Shown: piece by piece, positions 49,775-61,000 of the stretch
Numbering within the stretch: position 1 is the stretch's first letter
How the letters are laid out: the number at the start of each line of letters is the position of its first letter
DNA from: Epiperipatus broadwayi
Lineage: Eukaryota; Onychophora; Udeonychophora; Euonychophora; Peripatidae
Direction of reading: 5' to 3'
Assembly: GCA_028023455.1 (NCBI GenBank)
Contig: JAQFVV010000032.1
Coordinates: 5,306,392 to 5,370,391, forward strand
DNA length: 64,000 bases
Notes under the pieces: generated by a model
Seen by the model: the letters and a program-made list of their open reading frames with translations, nothing else
The model's database searches: none
Told to the model about the DNA's origin: nothing
Made by a program: the position numbers and the translations under genes

Positions 49775-51100
49775 GCTTAAATATATATAAATAATAATAA
49801 CAGTAAATTTTTAACTGTATTTTATTTCATCTGTTTTACATCAACTTAATCTCCCCCCCCCCCCATTTGAAATAAAAATGGTGATTGTAAAATATTTAAA
49901 AACTAAATTTGTATTCACTTCATTTTTAATAACTATAAATGAAAAAAATATATATCAAACTCATAAATGATGTTAATAGTTTTACATATTATTAGTTTAT
50001 ATAATGAATAGAAAAGACAAAAATCATGTGCAAATTTAGAAACTATTGTTAAAATCATAAAAAAAAAGTACATAATAATTATTTTTTACATTTTTGTATT
50101 AGTTTGTTTTTGCTATTAAATTATTAACCAATCTTATATATGCATATGTCACATTGCGATGTCATAAAATAACCATATGGTTTATCACTCAGAGAGGGGG
50201 GTCATATGACGTTTAACTATCGGAAGGGATATAGACAAGCTGCGGTCCATTGATCTTTAACTCTGGGGTCCGCCATTCTACCGCCGCACTAAATCACGCA
50301 AAGTGGTATTAATTTATTTAATCATTCTTGCTAAATTGTTTATAGTTCATTTTTTAGCTGTTTTTGTTGTTGAATTTTTACTTTTTTATTATGAATTCAG
50401 TGTTTATGAAGTTAAAAAGGCTCAACTGACTTTTAATAGTTTTTAAAGTATATTAATAACAATATTTTATGCTTGAATAGAAGAAAAGCAAGCACTTATA
50501 ATCTACTGAAAATAACAAATTAAAAAGTAGAAACTACAAATTGCACTTCTTTAATAAAATTAGATTTTTTTTTTTTTATTTTCAAGTATCTACGTGTTTC
50601 AAGCATATTAAGATGTGTTTATATATTATAAATAAATAACTTATTGAAATTATTATTATTATTATAAAACTACTCTGATCTATAAATACTTGAAGAATAC
50701 CACTTCAATATATATATGTGCATATACATACATACCTACTTACGTACATACATACATTAAATATACAACTAAAGAATTTTAATGTTAGTTGTTTAAGAAT
50801 GATAATAATAGAATAATGAACCTTTTATTTTGATTAATATTTTTGTTCTTTAATATTAATTTTTAAAAAATAAAGTCATTTTTTAAATAATATTAATCTT
50901 TTTTCTGCCTTCAGACAGGAAACTTTATTAACTATATTACTTATATGGAATGCACATATTTAAGTAAATATATTCTTATAAAAAGAAAAACTTAATATAC
51001 ACTGTTTAGTCATATATTGTACACACATACACATATTTGCAACATATGTCTATTTACACATATACCTATTTACATATTGAATATAAATACACCTAGTCTT
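49775..51100. other. AT-rich stretch, no gene seen
   Basis: Includes a poly-C run near 49852-49864 and a GC-rich patch at 50190-50300 (ggggtccgccattctaccgc). A weaker relative of that patch (catt ctattactgcactaaatta) lies near 55045-55080, suggesting a dispersed repeat. No coding frame with motifs. Confidence 0.4.
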
Positions 51101-51200
51101 GCATTGTTAGCCGAGAGGTATCGCAGTCGCCATGCAAGCAAGTAGTTGGTTGCAGACGGTTGTGGGTTCGCGTCCCGGCCGATGCTATGACACATGGAAA
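51101..51200 (+). repeat. tRNA-derived SINE-like sequence
   Basis: The head 51101-51185 has both internal RNA polymerase III boxes: box A TAGCCGAGAGG at about 51108 and box B GGTTCGCGTCC at about 51165. The ends GCATTG and CGATGC can pair as an acceptor stem. The length (85 nt) suggests a tRNA with a long variable arm, of serine or leucine type, but I cannot fold a clear anticodon arm. It is followed by ctatgacacatggaaaaaaa, similar in place and wording to the ctttaacatataaaaaaaa after the tRNA-Gly-like sequence at 47733. Promoter boxes plus A-rich tail fit a short SINE. Confidence 0.5.
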
Positions 51201-51578
51201 AAAATATATATATATATATAAGTACACCTATGTAAGTACGGATATAAAAGCCTGAGGGGAGGGTGCAGCCAGTACATTATTCCGGGGTCATGGAGCTCAA
51301 ATAGAATCCATGAAAGGGATAATTTTTAAAAAATTTTACAAAACCAAATTTTTCAAAAGAAAAACAGTATTGGTTTATATTTCATACTCTATACTTTGTG
51401 TGAATAGCAAAACCGCCTTTCAACCTTGTTTGACATAATCTTTATTAATCTGAACACTTGGTAAACAGTTATTTATGTAATTTATTAAATTTTATTTACT
51501 TAATTATTTAAGTTTGCAAGTTTAGTTTCATTTCGTTTATGAATATATTTTATATTTCATTTCAGTTTATGAATGGTT
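51201..51578. other. Sequence upstream of the hAT transposase remnant
   Basis: An (AT)n tract, then a GC-richer piece (gcctgaggggagggtgcagcc, 51250-51300), then AT-rich DNA. It could include the 5' end of the hAT element, but no terminal inverted repeat is recognisable. A tttcatttcag acceptor-like site stands just before the first ATG. Confidence 0.35.
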
Positions 51579-54068
51579 ATGAAATATCATTTCAAAAATC
51601 TGGAACTCAAAAACATAAGGAAAACCAGAAACGTGATGAGATTAATAAAAAGGGGTGACAAACACTTTCAATTTGGCATCAAATGCAAAACAAAAAAAAC
51701 TAACCAAAATAGAAACGTTAAATTCAGAAGAATGTGAAACAAGTACAGAACTGAAACAAAGTCAAAATCTCATGAGGCCAGTTTGGTTTTTCAAGAAACA
51801 TCAGATCAAGTAAATTCTCCAGTTTAAAAAAAAAGATTTAGAGAAACAATTGAATGTTAGTGATGAGAGTACTTCATTGTTTATAGAATCTGTGCATGGC
51901 TGACATAGTACAGAGAAGAGTAGATTAAATACTGGAATTGATATCAGACTTCTTATAGCAGAGATGCCTTCTCAACTGGATATAGAAAACTATGTTATTA
52001 AAGATCATATTGACTTTCCTAAAATCTTTCCCCAAAGATATAGATAACCAGACTTTTCCCAAAAATATTCTAATATTTCAAAGTTTAAATGGTGAAAAAC
52101 ATGACTGAGATTGGCTTGTCTGAAGTGAAGTTAAACAAGCATTCTTTAGCATTTGTGTGTAAATTATTTTGGAGCAAGATTTGTTGCAGAATTAGCTCAG
52201 AATCTAAGTCTATGCTTGCATCAATAAAAGGATGATCAGCAGCTAAAAAGTGAAAATTATGTATTCACATCCCAGAACATGAGCAAAGCAATAGTCATAA
52301 GCAGTGCTATCTGGCTTAGTGAGAACTAGAAAGATGCCTATCATCTAGCAAAGACATTGACAGTGTATTGGAAGCACCAATTAAAACAGAATCTGGAAAG
52401 TGATACAATATTATGACATGAATCATTGATGTACTATTCCTTGGTGAATGGGGGCTTGCTTTGGTGGCAATTCCCAGAGCATTGGAGGAAAATAATCATG
52501 GAAATTTTCTGGGAATCATAGAGCTTTTGTATCATTGGAATCCAATTTTAAAAGAACATGTGTTGCAAGTTAAAGAGTCACAAGAAAAGGTAGAATAACT
52601 TCAAGTACATTGTCTCATTGCTGATTTCCAAACAAGTTAATAGTTGAATGTTTCTCATTTGTAAAGTGATACATGTTGGAAGACAAAAAATTTCCAAAGT
52701 ACTTTGCTGTTGGTATTGATTCCATTCCAGATTGCAGTTTATAATATCATATAAAAATCAGTCTGAAATTGTAGAAAGATTTTTAGTTTGCTGATGCAAC
52801 CCATAAAACAGGATGTGATATAGCACAGATGATAATAGAAACATTGGAAGAACACAATATATTACTATCAGATTGTTATGGATAAGGCTGTGACAATGCA
52901 GCCAATATGGCAGAAAAATATGAAGGTGCATAAGCAAGACTACTTCAGCAATGTGGATCAGCTTTATTTTCACCATGTGGATACCACACACTTAATTTGT
53001 GTGAAAATGATGCTACATAATGCATTCTTGAAACCATAACATACTTTGGAACTGTGCAAACTGTTTACAACTTGTTTAGTTTTAGTCCACAGTGATGGGA
53101 AATCTTGCAGGAGTTTATTGGCTGTTCTCTTTATGCCATGTCTAACACAAGATGGTCAAACAATGTTGAAAGTATAAAGCCCTTTGTAATCTACTTTTCA
53201 GGCATCAAATTAGCATTAGAAAATCTCTTGGAATTGAACCAACTTCCAAAACAAGAGCAGAGATTAATGGTGCTTCATTTTATGTCATATCCTTTATTTG
53301 TGTGATAATGTCTGTTGTATGGTACAGCGTATTAGTTCCAGTTGATATCTGTAACAAGGTTATTCTGTCCAGAAAATGAAATGCTAGATGTTAAAGTGTC
53401 CAACTTAAAAAGCTTGATTTTAGAGCTGACAAGTCTTTGGAACAGCTGGAAAAGTAGGTAAAGTGAAGCTAAGCATGTTGCTTCTAATTTGTGCATAGAA
53501 GTGAAATTCTCTGGAACTTGGGATGAATCAAATCATGAAAGGAAGAGGTTACATGACAAAGGTGCTACAGAAGAAGCAGATTTGTCAAAACAAAATGAAA
53601 TGGGTGAATTCCCTGAGGAAGCATATTTCAGAAAGTCTGTCTTCTATGTAATATTGGATAATGTAATTGGTGGACTGACCATTCATTTTATTGCTGCAGT
53701 AAACATTTCTGAGAAATTCAGCTTTCTCTGGAAGTACTTATCAATATCCTTAAGATAAACTGAAAGAAAAATCAAAATTACTGACAGATCAATATCCCAC
53801 TAATATTAGTGAAGATCTTGTAGTGGAGAAAAGTCATTTGACATCTGTTCATCAAGCAAATTTTGGAGAGGGCCAAAAGATACAAGCTGGAAGAACTATT
53901 TCCAAATATATGTGTATGCCTCCATATTCTGTTAACAATTCATGCTAATGTTGCCTCTGCAGAGCATTCATTCAGTGAACTAAAGGTGATAAAAATTATT
54001 TAAGATTGACTATGTCACAGGGATGACTGGTAGATTTAGCAAGATTCAGTACTGAGTCTGATCAATAA
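51579..54068 (+). pseudogene. Dead hAT transposase, ZMYM1-like type
   Basis: Read across many stops and shifts, the order of a hAT transposase is clear. The N-terminus (51579) is MKYHFKKSGTQKHKENQKR, the basic SG-QK start common in this group. Near 52108 DWLVWSEVKQAFFSICV matches the TTF-type zinc-finger region. Near 52700 YFAVGIDSIPD and near 52870 DCYG-GCDNAANMAEKYEGA carry the first two acidic catalytic positions. Near 52960 ALFSPCGYHTLNLCENDA follows. The frame 53105-53305 holds SNTRWSNNVESIKPFVIYF, including the conserved RW. Near 53917 ILLTIHANVASAEHSFSELK is the C-terminal dimerisation block, ending LVDLARFSTESDQ and a stop at 54066. Full-length coverage with numerous stops marks a decayed autonomous element; domestication is not supported. 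Confidence 0.85.
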
Positions 54069-57000
54069 TTTGCAATTTTTCCAGGAAAAAAACTAGGAAA
54101 GCATCTTTGTTTAGTAGACTATAAATGTCATTACATCTCAACTATAATAACTGTTATGAGCTTGTAATCAATTATTCATTGCTTATGTATATTGTTTCAT
54201 TATTGTTTATACACTAATGTGTATTACTGTTTTTATTATCTTTTACAGAAGTACCTGTCTTCTTTTTAATATATTTGTAAATATGTTTGAATGTAAGTAA
54301 TAATGTAAGTACAATTATGACATTATTGATTAATGTGTCCATGTGTAGATGAGGGGGATACATATTAGTCTTATTCCAGCACCTAATAATTATATCTATG
54401 GTTTTACATATATACATAAATTCATAGATGAATACATATATCTTTATATTTCAATTTCCATACTCAATTATTTGCTTCAAGCATATAGAGGTATGTTAAT
54501 TAGTTTGTTTTATAAATAATTAATAAGCTGATTACTTACTGATTATTATTTTCATGTATATTGTGTATAATAGTACAATTTTAGATGTAATTTAAATATT
54601 ACTAAATGTTTGCTTTTGGTTAATATTTTTTTGTTCAATATTAGCAAATATATATATTAAAATTAATATGTTTTTCCTTATATATATATACAATTACAAC
54701 AATAATGTGATTACAAACATGTATATGTTTGCATATGCACTTTATTTTTTTCAAATAAAATATTAATTTTTAATAATATTAATTAAAGAACAAAGTATAA
54801 AATGAAATAATGTGTAAGTTCAATAATTAAATCTCATTATTATCATTCCCATAAAATAATTAACTTATTAAAATTATTATTAGTATAAAATTAATCTGAT
54901 TATTACTCCACTTACATATATGCATGTTTACATTTACACATACATATATTAGACAAATAATTAAATAGTTTGTCACAGAACTTCATAGTACCTTCGAGCA
55001 ACAAAAATGACAGAATGAATTGCAAGGCTGAACCTTTTACTTCTGAGTCAATCATTCTATTACTGCACTAAATTAAAGCAGAGTTATACATATTTATATA
55101 TAGTTTCATATATATCTAGCTAAAGACGGCTAGATCAAATTTTTTTATAAACTTACAATTGTAAATTTGCAAAAAAAAAAAAAAAGGAATGGGGGATAGG
55201 TTCAACCTTCTTTTTCAATAATTTATTAAAGAAATATATATTTCAATAATAAAATTAATAACTTACTGTCTTTGGCAATCCTAAAAAAATCTGGATCATT
55301 CTTTTTAGTATCACAGCTACCAGTACTTTTTAAGATTCACTTAAAGTTTTAACACTATAATTATTACTAATATGTTTAAGATGTTCAATATATTTACAAG
55401 ATTATCTATTAAAAATTAATTTAAATGAATGTGCTAAACTGGTTATTAAAATTTTTGCCTTGTATAAATGTTTAATACTATATTATTTAAGTAAACATTA
55501 AAAACAAAAACAAAAAACCTATGGTATGATGTAATTTTAAAAATAAAATATATTGTGTTGCAATAGTTATAACTAGAGATGCAACTGCTCTAATACTAAA
55601 ATGTTTTAGACTTTAGTACAACCAATAAGACTCTAGTTTAATGAGTAACTTGTTTCTGTGAGAATCTGGCTCTTTCACTTAACATAATTGGATGATATTA
55701 AAGGGATTTTTGTTGTTGTTTTGTTTTAGAAGTTAATCAGTATTGAGAGCAATAAATATTCATCAGTTATTCATTACAAATATTCTTGAACAACATTGAT
55801 ACGTTTGCGCTATTATTTGTTAAATTAATTTAATTTTAATCAAAAGAGAATTATGCTTTATATACATGTGCTGTAATGTTGTTTTAATATCTCAACGTTG
55901 TTTTGTTAAGTACGAAGAATCCTTTCAAACCAAAGCACAAGATAAAGATTTTGATTAAAATTATATACGAATACTGCTAGTAAATTAAATAAAGAGTTAC
56001 GTAAATTAATTTAAGTAAATATATGGAAATTGTATCTACCTTATAAAAATGTGTTTAATATCACATTACTTATGTGAACAAAATATTAAAAAAAATTAAA
56101 TAGTGATGAAGCTAATAAATTTTTAAAAAATCACAATTAGTAAATAAAATGAAAAAGCTATTCAAAAAATAAAAATAGTTACTTAGAATGGATAAACATA
56201 TATAGATAATTTACGTATCAAAAAGATTTTTTTTTTAAAAATGAACAAAATTATTAAATGATTAAAAACATTGCTGACAGAATTCGAATTATTTAAAATA
56301 AAATCAATATAGAATTTATATATAAAAAACAAAGAGGAAATCGGCAATAAATATTTGACCCAGGTTTCGGAAAAAGAATGGTGTTTGCATATCTTAATTT
56401 GTATTGGATGTGTGAATTATTTATGTGTTTTTAATAATGTAAATTATTTTATTAAATGTTCTAAATCATTTTGGGCCGTAATCGGGAAAAATATCTGGTT
56501 ACTTACAAATGTGTGGTAGAAGTAATTCTATTAATCTGTTGATGTTTATCTTTTTTTCAATTAAATATATTTATTTCACAAAAGAGATACACTGATATCT
56601 CAAGTTCGAGAAATATTTATCTAAAATATAAAATGCCCAACAAAAATATAATTAAACCTTATATGCAACTACGAACAGACTATCAAAATATAAATGATAG
56701 AATGTTAGCCAACATTTTCTATAGAATATTTTAAAGCATTATTACCCACAATTTACATGTTTTATTTCTTAATTACAGCCTATCATATTAATCCTTACTA
56801 TTATACATTTGTCTATGGTGAAACAAGTCAATAAATCTATTTATCCATGTTAGATACCCAAACACACACACATATTTATATGTATTAAAAATTGAAAATA
56901 TAATTCATTCCGTACATATAATAATAAAAAGGTTTATCTTGTTCGATATTTATTAATCAATGTTAAATATTATCTGTTAATTATGCAACTTTATAATTAT

Positions 57001-57530
57001 CCAAATGATTAACAACACGCAAAAATGCAATATAAAGATATTTAGTAATATTCAAGTTATTTTTTATGTATGTAACATAAAAAATAAGCACAATGACAGC
57101 TTTAGACCATCAGTACGGTAACGTAAATAAGCTATGAGCAAGTGAACGTAAGAGAGCTCTCATTCCCAGTCTCTAATTTGAAGAATACAACTAAATTATT
57201 TTACTTAAACTTCACACATCCTAAATTGTGAATTATGCTTGAATAAAATACTTTATAAAAAGCTTAAAACCTTTGAATTATGGATTATACCTTCCTGGAG
57301 CGTGATGCTAGATTTAGATCCCATTAAGCCGAGCTATCTTGTTTAAGACTCGTTATATGTTTTATGATCCGATTACGGCTTGTTTTAGAATGTTAAACTT
57401 ATAAAGAAATATTTATTTGATAGAATATTAATTGTAAAAAATACAACAAAAAAAATACAAATTAATTAGATCCAAAATAACGATTGATATAATCCTTCAT
57501 CGTTAAATTTAATGTTTTAACTTTAACAAA
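54069..57530. other. AT-rich region upstream of the DM-domain gene
   Basis: About 3.5 kb, presumably holding the promoter and 5' untranslated exon(s) of the DM-domain gene. I see no unambiguous TATA box or initiator, because AT-rich matches are everywhere. Two slightly less AT-rich spots (57110-57180 and 57290-57370) are the least repeat-like parts and the best places to look for regulatory sequence. Confidence 0.35.
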
Positions 57531-57840
57531 ATGGCTGCGAGTGGTCAAGTTGTAGCTACAAGAGAATTTTCATCTGGAAGAGCTGGTTCTCCTAAATGTG
57601 CACGTTGCATAAATCATGGTTGCTTATCTACATTGATAGATCACAAGCACTTCTGCCAATGGAAAAGTTGCGAATGTCAACAATGCAGTCTTACAGCAGA
57701 ACGTCAACGAGTGATGGCGGCGCAGGTTGTACTACGAAGACAGCAACAACAGGATGAAATGCTTGGCTTAGCTCATCCTATTGTAATTCCGCTGGATCAG
57801 GTAGGACCATCGGGTCCCTCGGAATCATTGGCACATCCCG
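57531..57840 (+). CDS. DM-domain transcription factor, DMRT1-like, first coding exon
   Basis: Encodes 103 codons plus one base, then a GTAAGT donor at 57841. The start ATG sits in aacaaaATGG, a good context. The DM domain covers residues 21-72: [10 protein letters not shown], then HKHFC, CECQQC and [17 protein letters not shown]. All ligands of the intertwined zinc site are present (C23, C26, H29, H38, C42, C47, C49, C52), and the recognition helix is intact, so DNA binding is expected. Just after it, [10 protein letters not shown] resembles the segment that follows the DM domain in vertebrate DMRT1, which is why I favour that subfamily. DMRT proteins are nuclear regulators of sexual and other development. 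Unusual changes are I27 for the nearly universal Arg, and D37/H40 in place of the GHKR pattern. The rest of the protein lies beyond the window. Confidence 0.9.
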
Positions 57841-58229
57841 GTAAGTATAGTCTTCTTTTTTATTTTATGTTAATGCTTTTACATTATATTAGAAAATATT
57901 TTTATGAAAAATCTGCTTTTATTTTTTCTAAAAAATGTTTGTTTTGAGCTGAAGAGTTATTTGAATAACATTATCTTTAACAATAGGTGTGACTTTATCA
58001 GTTTTTTTTTTTACTTTCTTCCAGATTATACAATTATATTGTTTTGACACAAAAAGTATTTAAAAATATTCATAACCATATAGTTTCTTCTTTTTTTTTT
58101 TTTGCATATAAACTGTACAATATATTGTATTAATTTGTCATTAAGTAAAATGTTTTCCAAATTAAAAGTACATAGCAATCTTTATTACCCATATTTATAA
58201 AATAAATTACTTCCCGTAAAATATAAATA

Positions 58230-58970
58230 AAAAATATTAACTTAAAAATGAAGTTAAAAAAGAGAAGTTATAAATAAATATAAAAATAAGCTAAACGTTT
58301 TCGAGGATCCATGCATCATAATCATAGCTTTCTTAAAAATACATAATAAAATATATACAAAGATATATAAAATTAGCACGTGTTACATGGACCATTTCTT
58401 CGATATATCAAAGCAAGTGTCTTTTCTATTTATAGCATTAATATCTCCATTAATATAGAATGCTTCTTTTATTTTCCTCTTATGATCATTTGATTCAGTG
58501 CATAAAATTACAGGATTGGAAGGAATAAAATTGTGTCCAGATTTCATGGAATGCTCCAAAAATACAGAAGATATATTGTTGTTCTTCTGAGCTCTCTTGT
58601 AAGTGTACATGTGTTGAGCAAGCCTAGTATTAACAGTAGCTTTAGTTTCACCATAATATACAGCAAGACGTTTTTCTTGAGGACATGAAATGGAATAAAC
58701 TACATGTGGGGTGAATGAACGATCAATATGATCTTTTAAGTTGTTGATCAATCTATTAGAATTAGGAGGAGTTCTAAATCCAATTTTAAACTTATTGAAT
58801 AATGCTTTAGTTAATTTGTTAGATATTTTGGAAATGTAAGGAATAGTAATTCTAGGAAGTTGAACACATGGTACAACATTATTTATTTTATTATGGAATT
58901 TAGAAATATAATTTTTAATAGACCAAAGTTTAAAACCTGCTTTCATTAAATCTTTAATAAAATTATTCAT
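58230..58970 (-). pseudogene. 3' end of a Penelope-like element, left arm, GIY-YIG endonuclease
   Basis: The frame 58383-58970 (195 codons, minus) is open throughout. After a linker (NNFIKDLMKAGFKLWSIKNY) and basic stretch comes the nuclease: VYSISCPQ in place of the usual GIY strand, then YYGETKATVNTRLAQHMYTY (about 58610-58670), then SGHNF and a distal catalytic-region Glu in KIKEAFYINGDINAINRKD. The lack of the canonical GIY and of the RT domain upstream makes this a 5'-truncated copy. Its 3' untranslated part extends to about 58230. The junction at 58970 abuts a second copy in the opposite orientation. Confidence 0.8.
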
Positions 58971-59515
58971 CCTAAATCTAACTCACCTGCATCACATAAA
59001 TTTGCTGGTTCTTTCTTATTTAGAAATTTGCATCTTTGTAAATATGAAGCAGACAGAAAAGAAAATCTGAATAATTTTATTAAAGATTTGAATGTCTTGC
59101 TGTATATTATGGTGAAACTAAAGCTACTGTTAATACTAGGCTTGCTCAACACATGTACACTTACAAGAGAGCTTAGAAGAACAACAATATATCTTCTGTA
59201 TTTTTGGAGCATTCCATGAAATCTGGACACAATTTTATTCCTTCCAATCCTGTAATTTTATGCACTGAATCAAATGATCATAAGAGGAAAATAAAAGAAG
59301 CATTCTATATTAATGGAAATATTAATGCTATAAATAGAAAAGACACTTGCTTTGATATATCGAAGAAATGGTCCACGTAACACGTGCTAATTTTATATAT
59401 CTTTGTATATATTTTATTATGTATTTTTAAGAAAGCTATGATTATGAGGCATGGATCCGCGAAAATATTTATTTATAACTTCTCTTTTTTAACTTCATTT
59501 TTAAGTTAATATTTT
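58971..59515 (+). pseudogene. 3' end of a Penelope-like element, right arm, internally deleted
   Basis: This copy reads away from the left arm. It opens with RT-linker sequence (FRNLHLCKYEADRKENLNNFIKDL, 59020-59090), so it reaches further 5' than the left arm. It then jumps directly into the nuclease (YYGETK region at about 59100), a deletion of roughly 0.4 kb relative to the left arm that shifts the frame. From there to about 59515 it is the mirror image of 58234-58685 with few differences (for example ggatccGCG for ggatccTCG). The pair forms a long inverted repeat with a short spacer. Confidence 0.75.
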
Positions 59516-59935
59516 TTACATCTAAATTTATATCAGAAATATGGTACATATAAGAAAGTAAGGCTAAAATTAATTAAAAACATGTTTATCTATATAAAAA
59601 ATGTATCCAATTGCGAAATATAGTTCAAATAAATTTTTAAGATAATCCAAAATTACCAGTTTTGAAAAAGTGACTTATGACAAATATAATGTATCTTCTT
59701 TTAAAATAATTCACTTTTGTTGTATTTTCTATAGGATAAAGACTTCTACTACAACTTTTGTAATTGGTAAAACAAATAAGAATAAAAATTATTCAAATTT
59801 TGAAGCAAAATATATACATTTTACTGATTTCAATTATATTCAAAAAAAATATTTTAAATCTACATTTATCATTATCATCAATCATCTGACAAAAGACAAG
59901 TTCTATATATCAAATAACTACATTTCCCAATTATA

Positions 59936-60390
59936 TTTATATATTGGACTATTTCCGTCATCTAATATGAGTATTGAATGTCTTTAGAAAAAATTAATTT
60001 TATTTAAATATTCCAAACACATTCAAATGTTAGTAATAGCACACAGGTTAGTATATGCTCAATGTTTAGAGAGGTATTATTCTCCCCATTTTTTCAGGTG
60101 TTGCTGGCCTGACTTATGACAGTACTAGCATGGGAATTGAAACTGGATCTTTATATTCTTGAGTATTGAATCTAAGGGTTCGGGTTCAATTCCCATGCTA
60201 TTACTGTCATTGGTCAGGCCAGTAACATCTGAAGAAGAGGGAGAATAATACCTCTCTAAACATTGTGTATACACTAACATGTGTGCTATTACTAACAGTT
60301 GAATGTGTTTGGAATATTCAAATAAAGTTAAGTTTTTCTAAAAACATTCAGTACTCATAATAGATTATGGAAATAGTCCAATTTATAAAT
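59936..60390. repeat. 455-bp foldback (long inverted repeat)
   Basis: The arms at about 59936-60155 and 60168-60390 mirror each other almost base for base. Outer ends are attggactatttcc / ggaaatagtccaat. Inner parts include ggtgttgctggcctgact / ggtcaggccagtaacatc and agcatgggaattgaa / ttcaattcccatgct. The loop is only a dozen or so bases. One arm contains GGTTCAATTCCC, which fits an RNA polymerase III box B, so the arms may derive from a tRNA-related SINE inserted head to head. No protein is encoded. Confidence 0.8.
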
Positions 60391-60520
60391 AAAACTAAAA
60401 CCCATCATCACAAATCTTCAGGAAAACACATTTTTCAATTTTTTTCTGAATTCTGCTTTGCTTTTCAGGTATAACTATTTTGTTTTTTGAAATTATCAGT
60501 CGGCTTTGTTCTTAAAAAAA

Positions 60521-60682
60521 CAATGAGGATTGCCAATTCCTCTACTAGCTTTATGATAAATGCTTAGCCAGAGCCAGCACTTAAAATATCTCTGTCAGGA
60601 ACCCCTCCCCAAACCCCTGACCATGGTTTCGTGCTTTGGCACTCCTCAGAGAGGTGTCAGAGCAGGTTCAGACACTAGATCT
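60521..60682. repeat. 162-bp direct repeat, copy 1
   Basis: A GC-richer block from ca(a/g)tgaggattgccaattcc to cagacactagatct. It returns at 63645-63806 in the same orientation and at the same length, with only a handful of substitutions. The core contains aggaacccctccccaaaccc and accatggtttcgtgctttgg. Not recognised as a known RNA or LTR. Confidence 0.85.
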
Positions 60683-61000
60683 AAAAACACCAACCCAAAG
60701 CCAAGCTCTTAACTAAAAGTTATCTATTGAGTGGAAAATCTGAAATTTTCAGACATTTACATGTCTTCAAACCCAGCTATCTAACTTAAATAGCTATATT
60801 TCACATTCGCTGTTGTCTAAATTGGCCGTGTTGTAATTCGGCTCTTTTTTTTTTTTTAATTATCTTTGGAATTAAGGACTTATTCCTTAATTCCATTCAA
60901 TAAGTAAATAGAAAAGGGTTTACCTTCTATGTCTTGTATGTTTTAAATCTTTGATTTGGAGAAAATAAAATAATTTTGAGATTTTATTTTTATTAGCTAT

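Noticed and set aside
57801-57806. Alternative donor gtagga upstream in the DM exon
   Set aside because: Weaker match than GTAAGT at 57841, and the sequence between them is still protein-like.
57841-57947. Continuation of the DM-domain frame past the donor
   Set aside because: The added residues are low-complexity and hydrophobic from AT-rich intron sequence, and a consensus GTAAGT stands exactly where the DMRT-like sequence ends.
58290-58325. Possible hammerhead ribozyme in the PLE 3' end (minus strand)
   Set aside because: The sequence around tcgaaaacg lacks an intact CTGATGA box; at best a decayed relic.
59670-59987. 105-codon plus-strand frame in the DMRT intron
   Set aside because: Rich in Ile, Asn, Lys, Phe as expected from AT-rich noncoding DNA, and it runs into the foldback arm.
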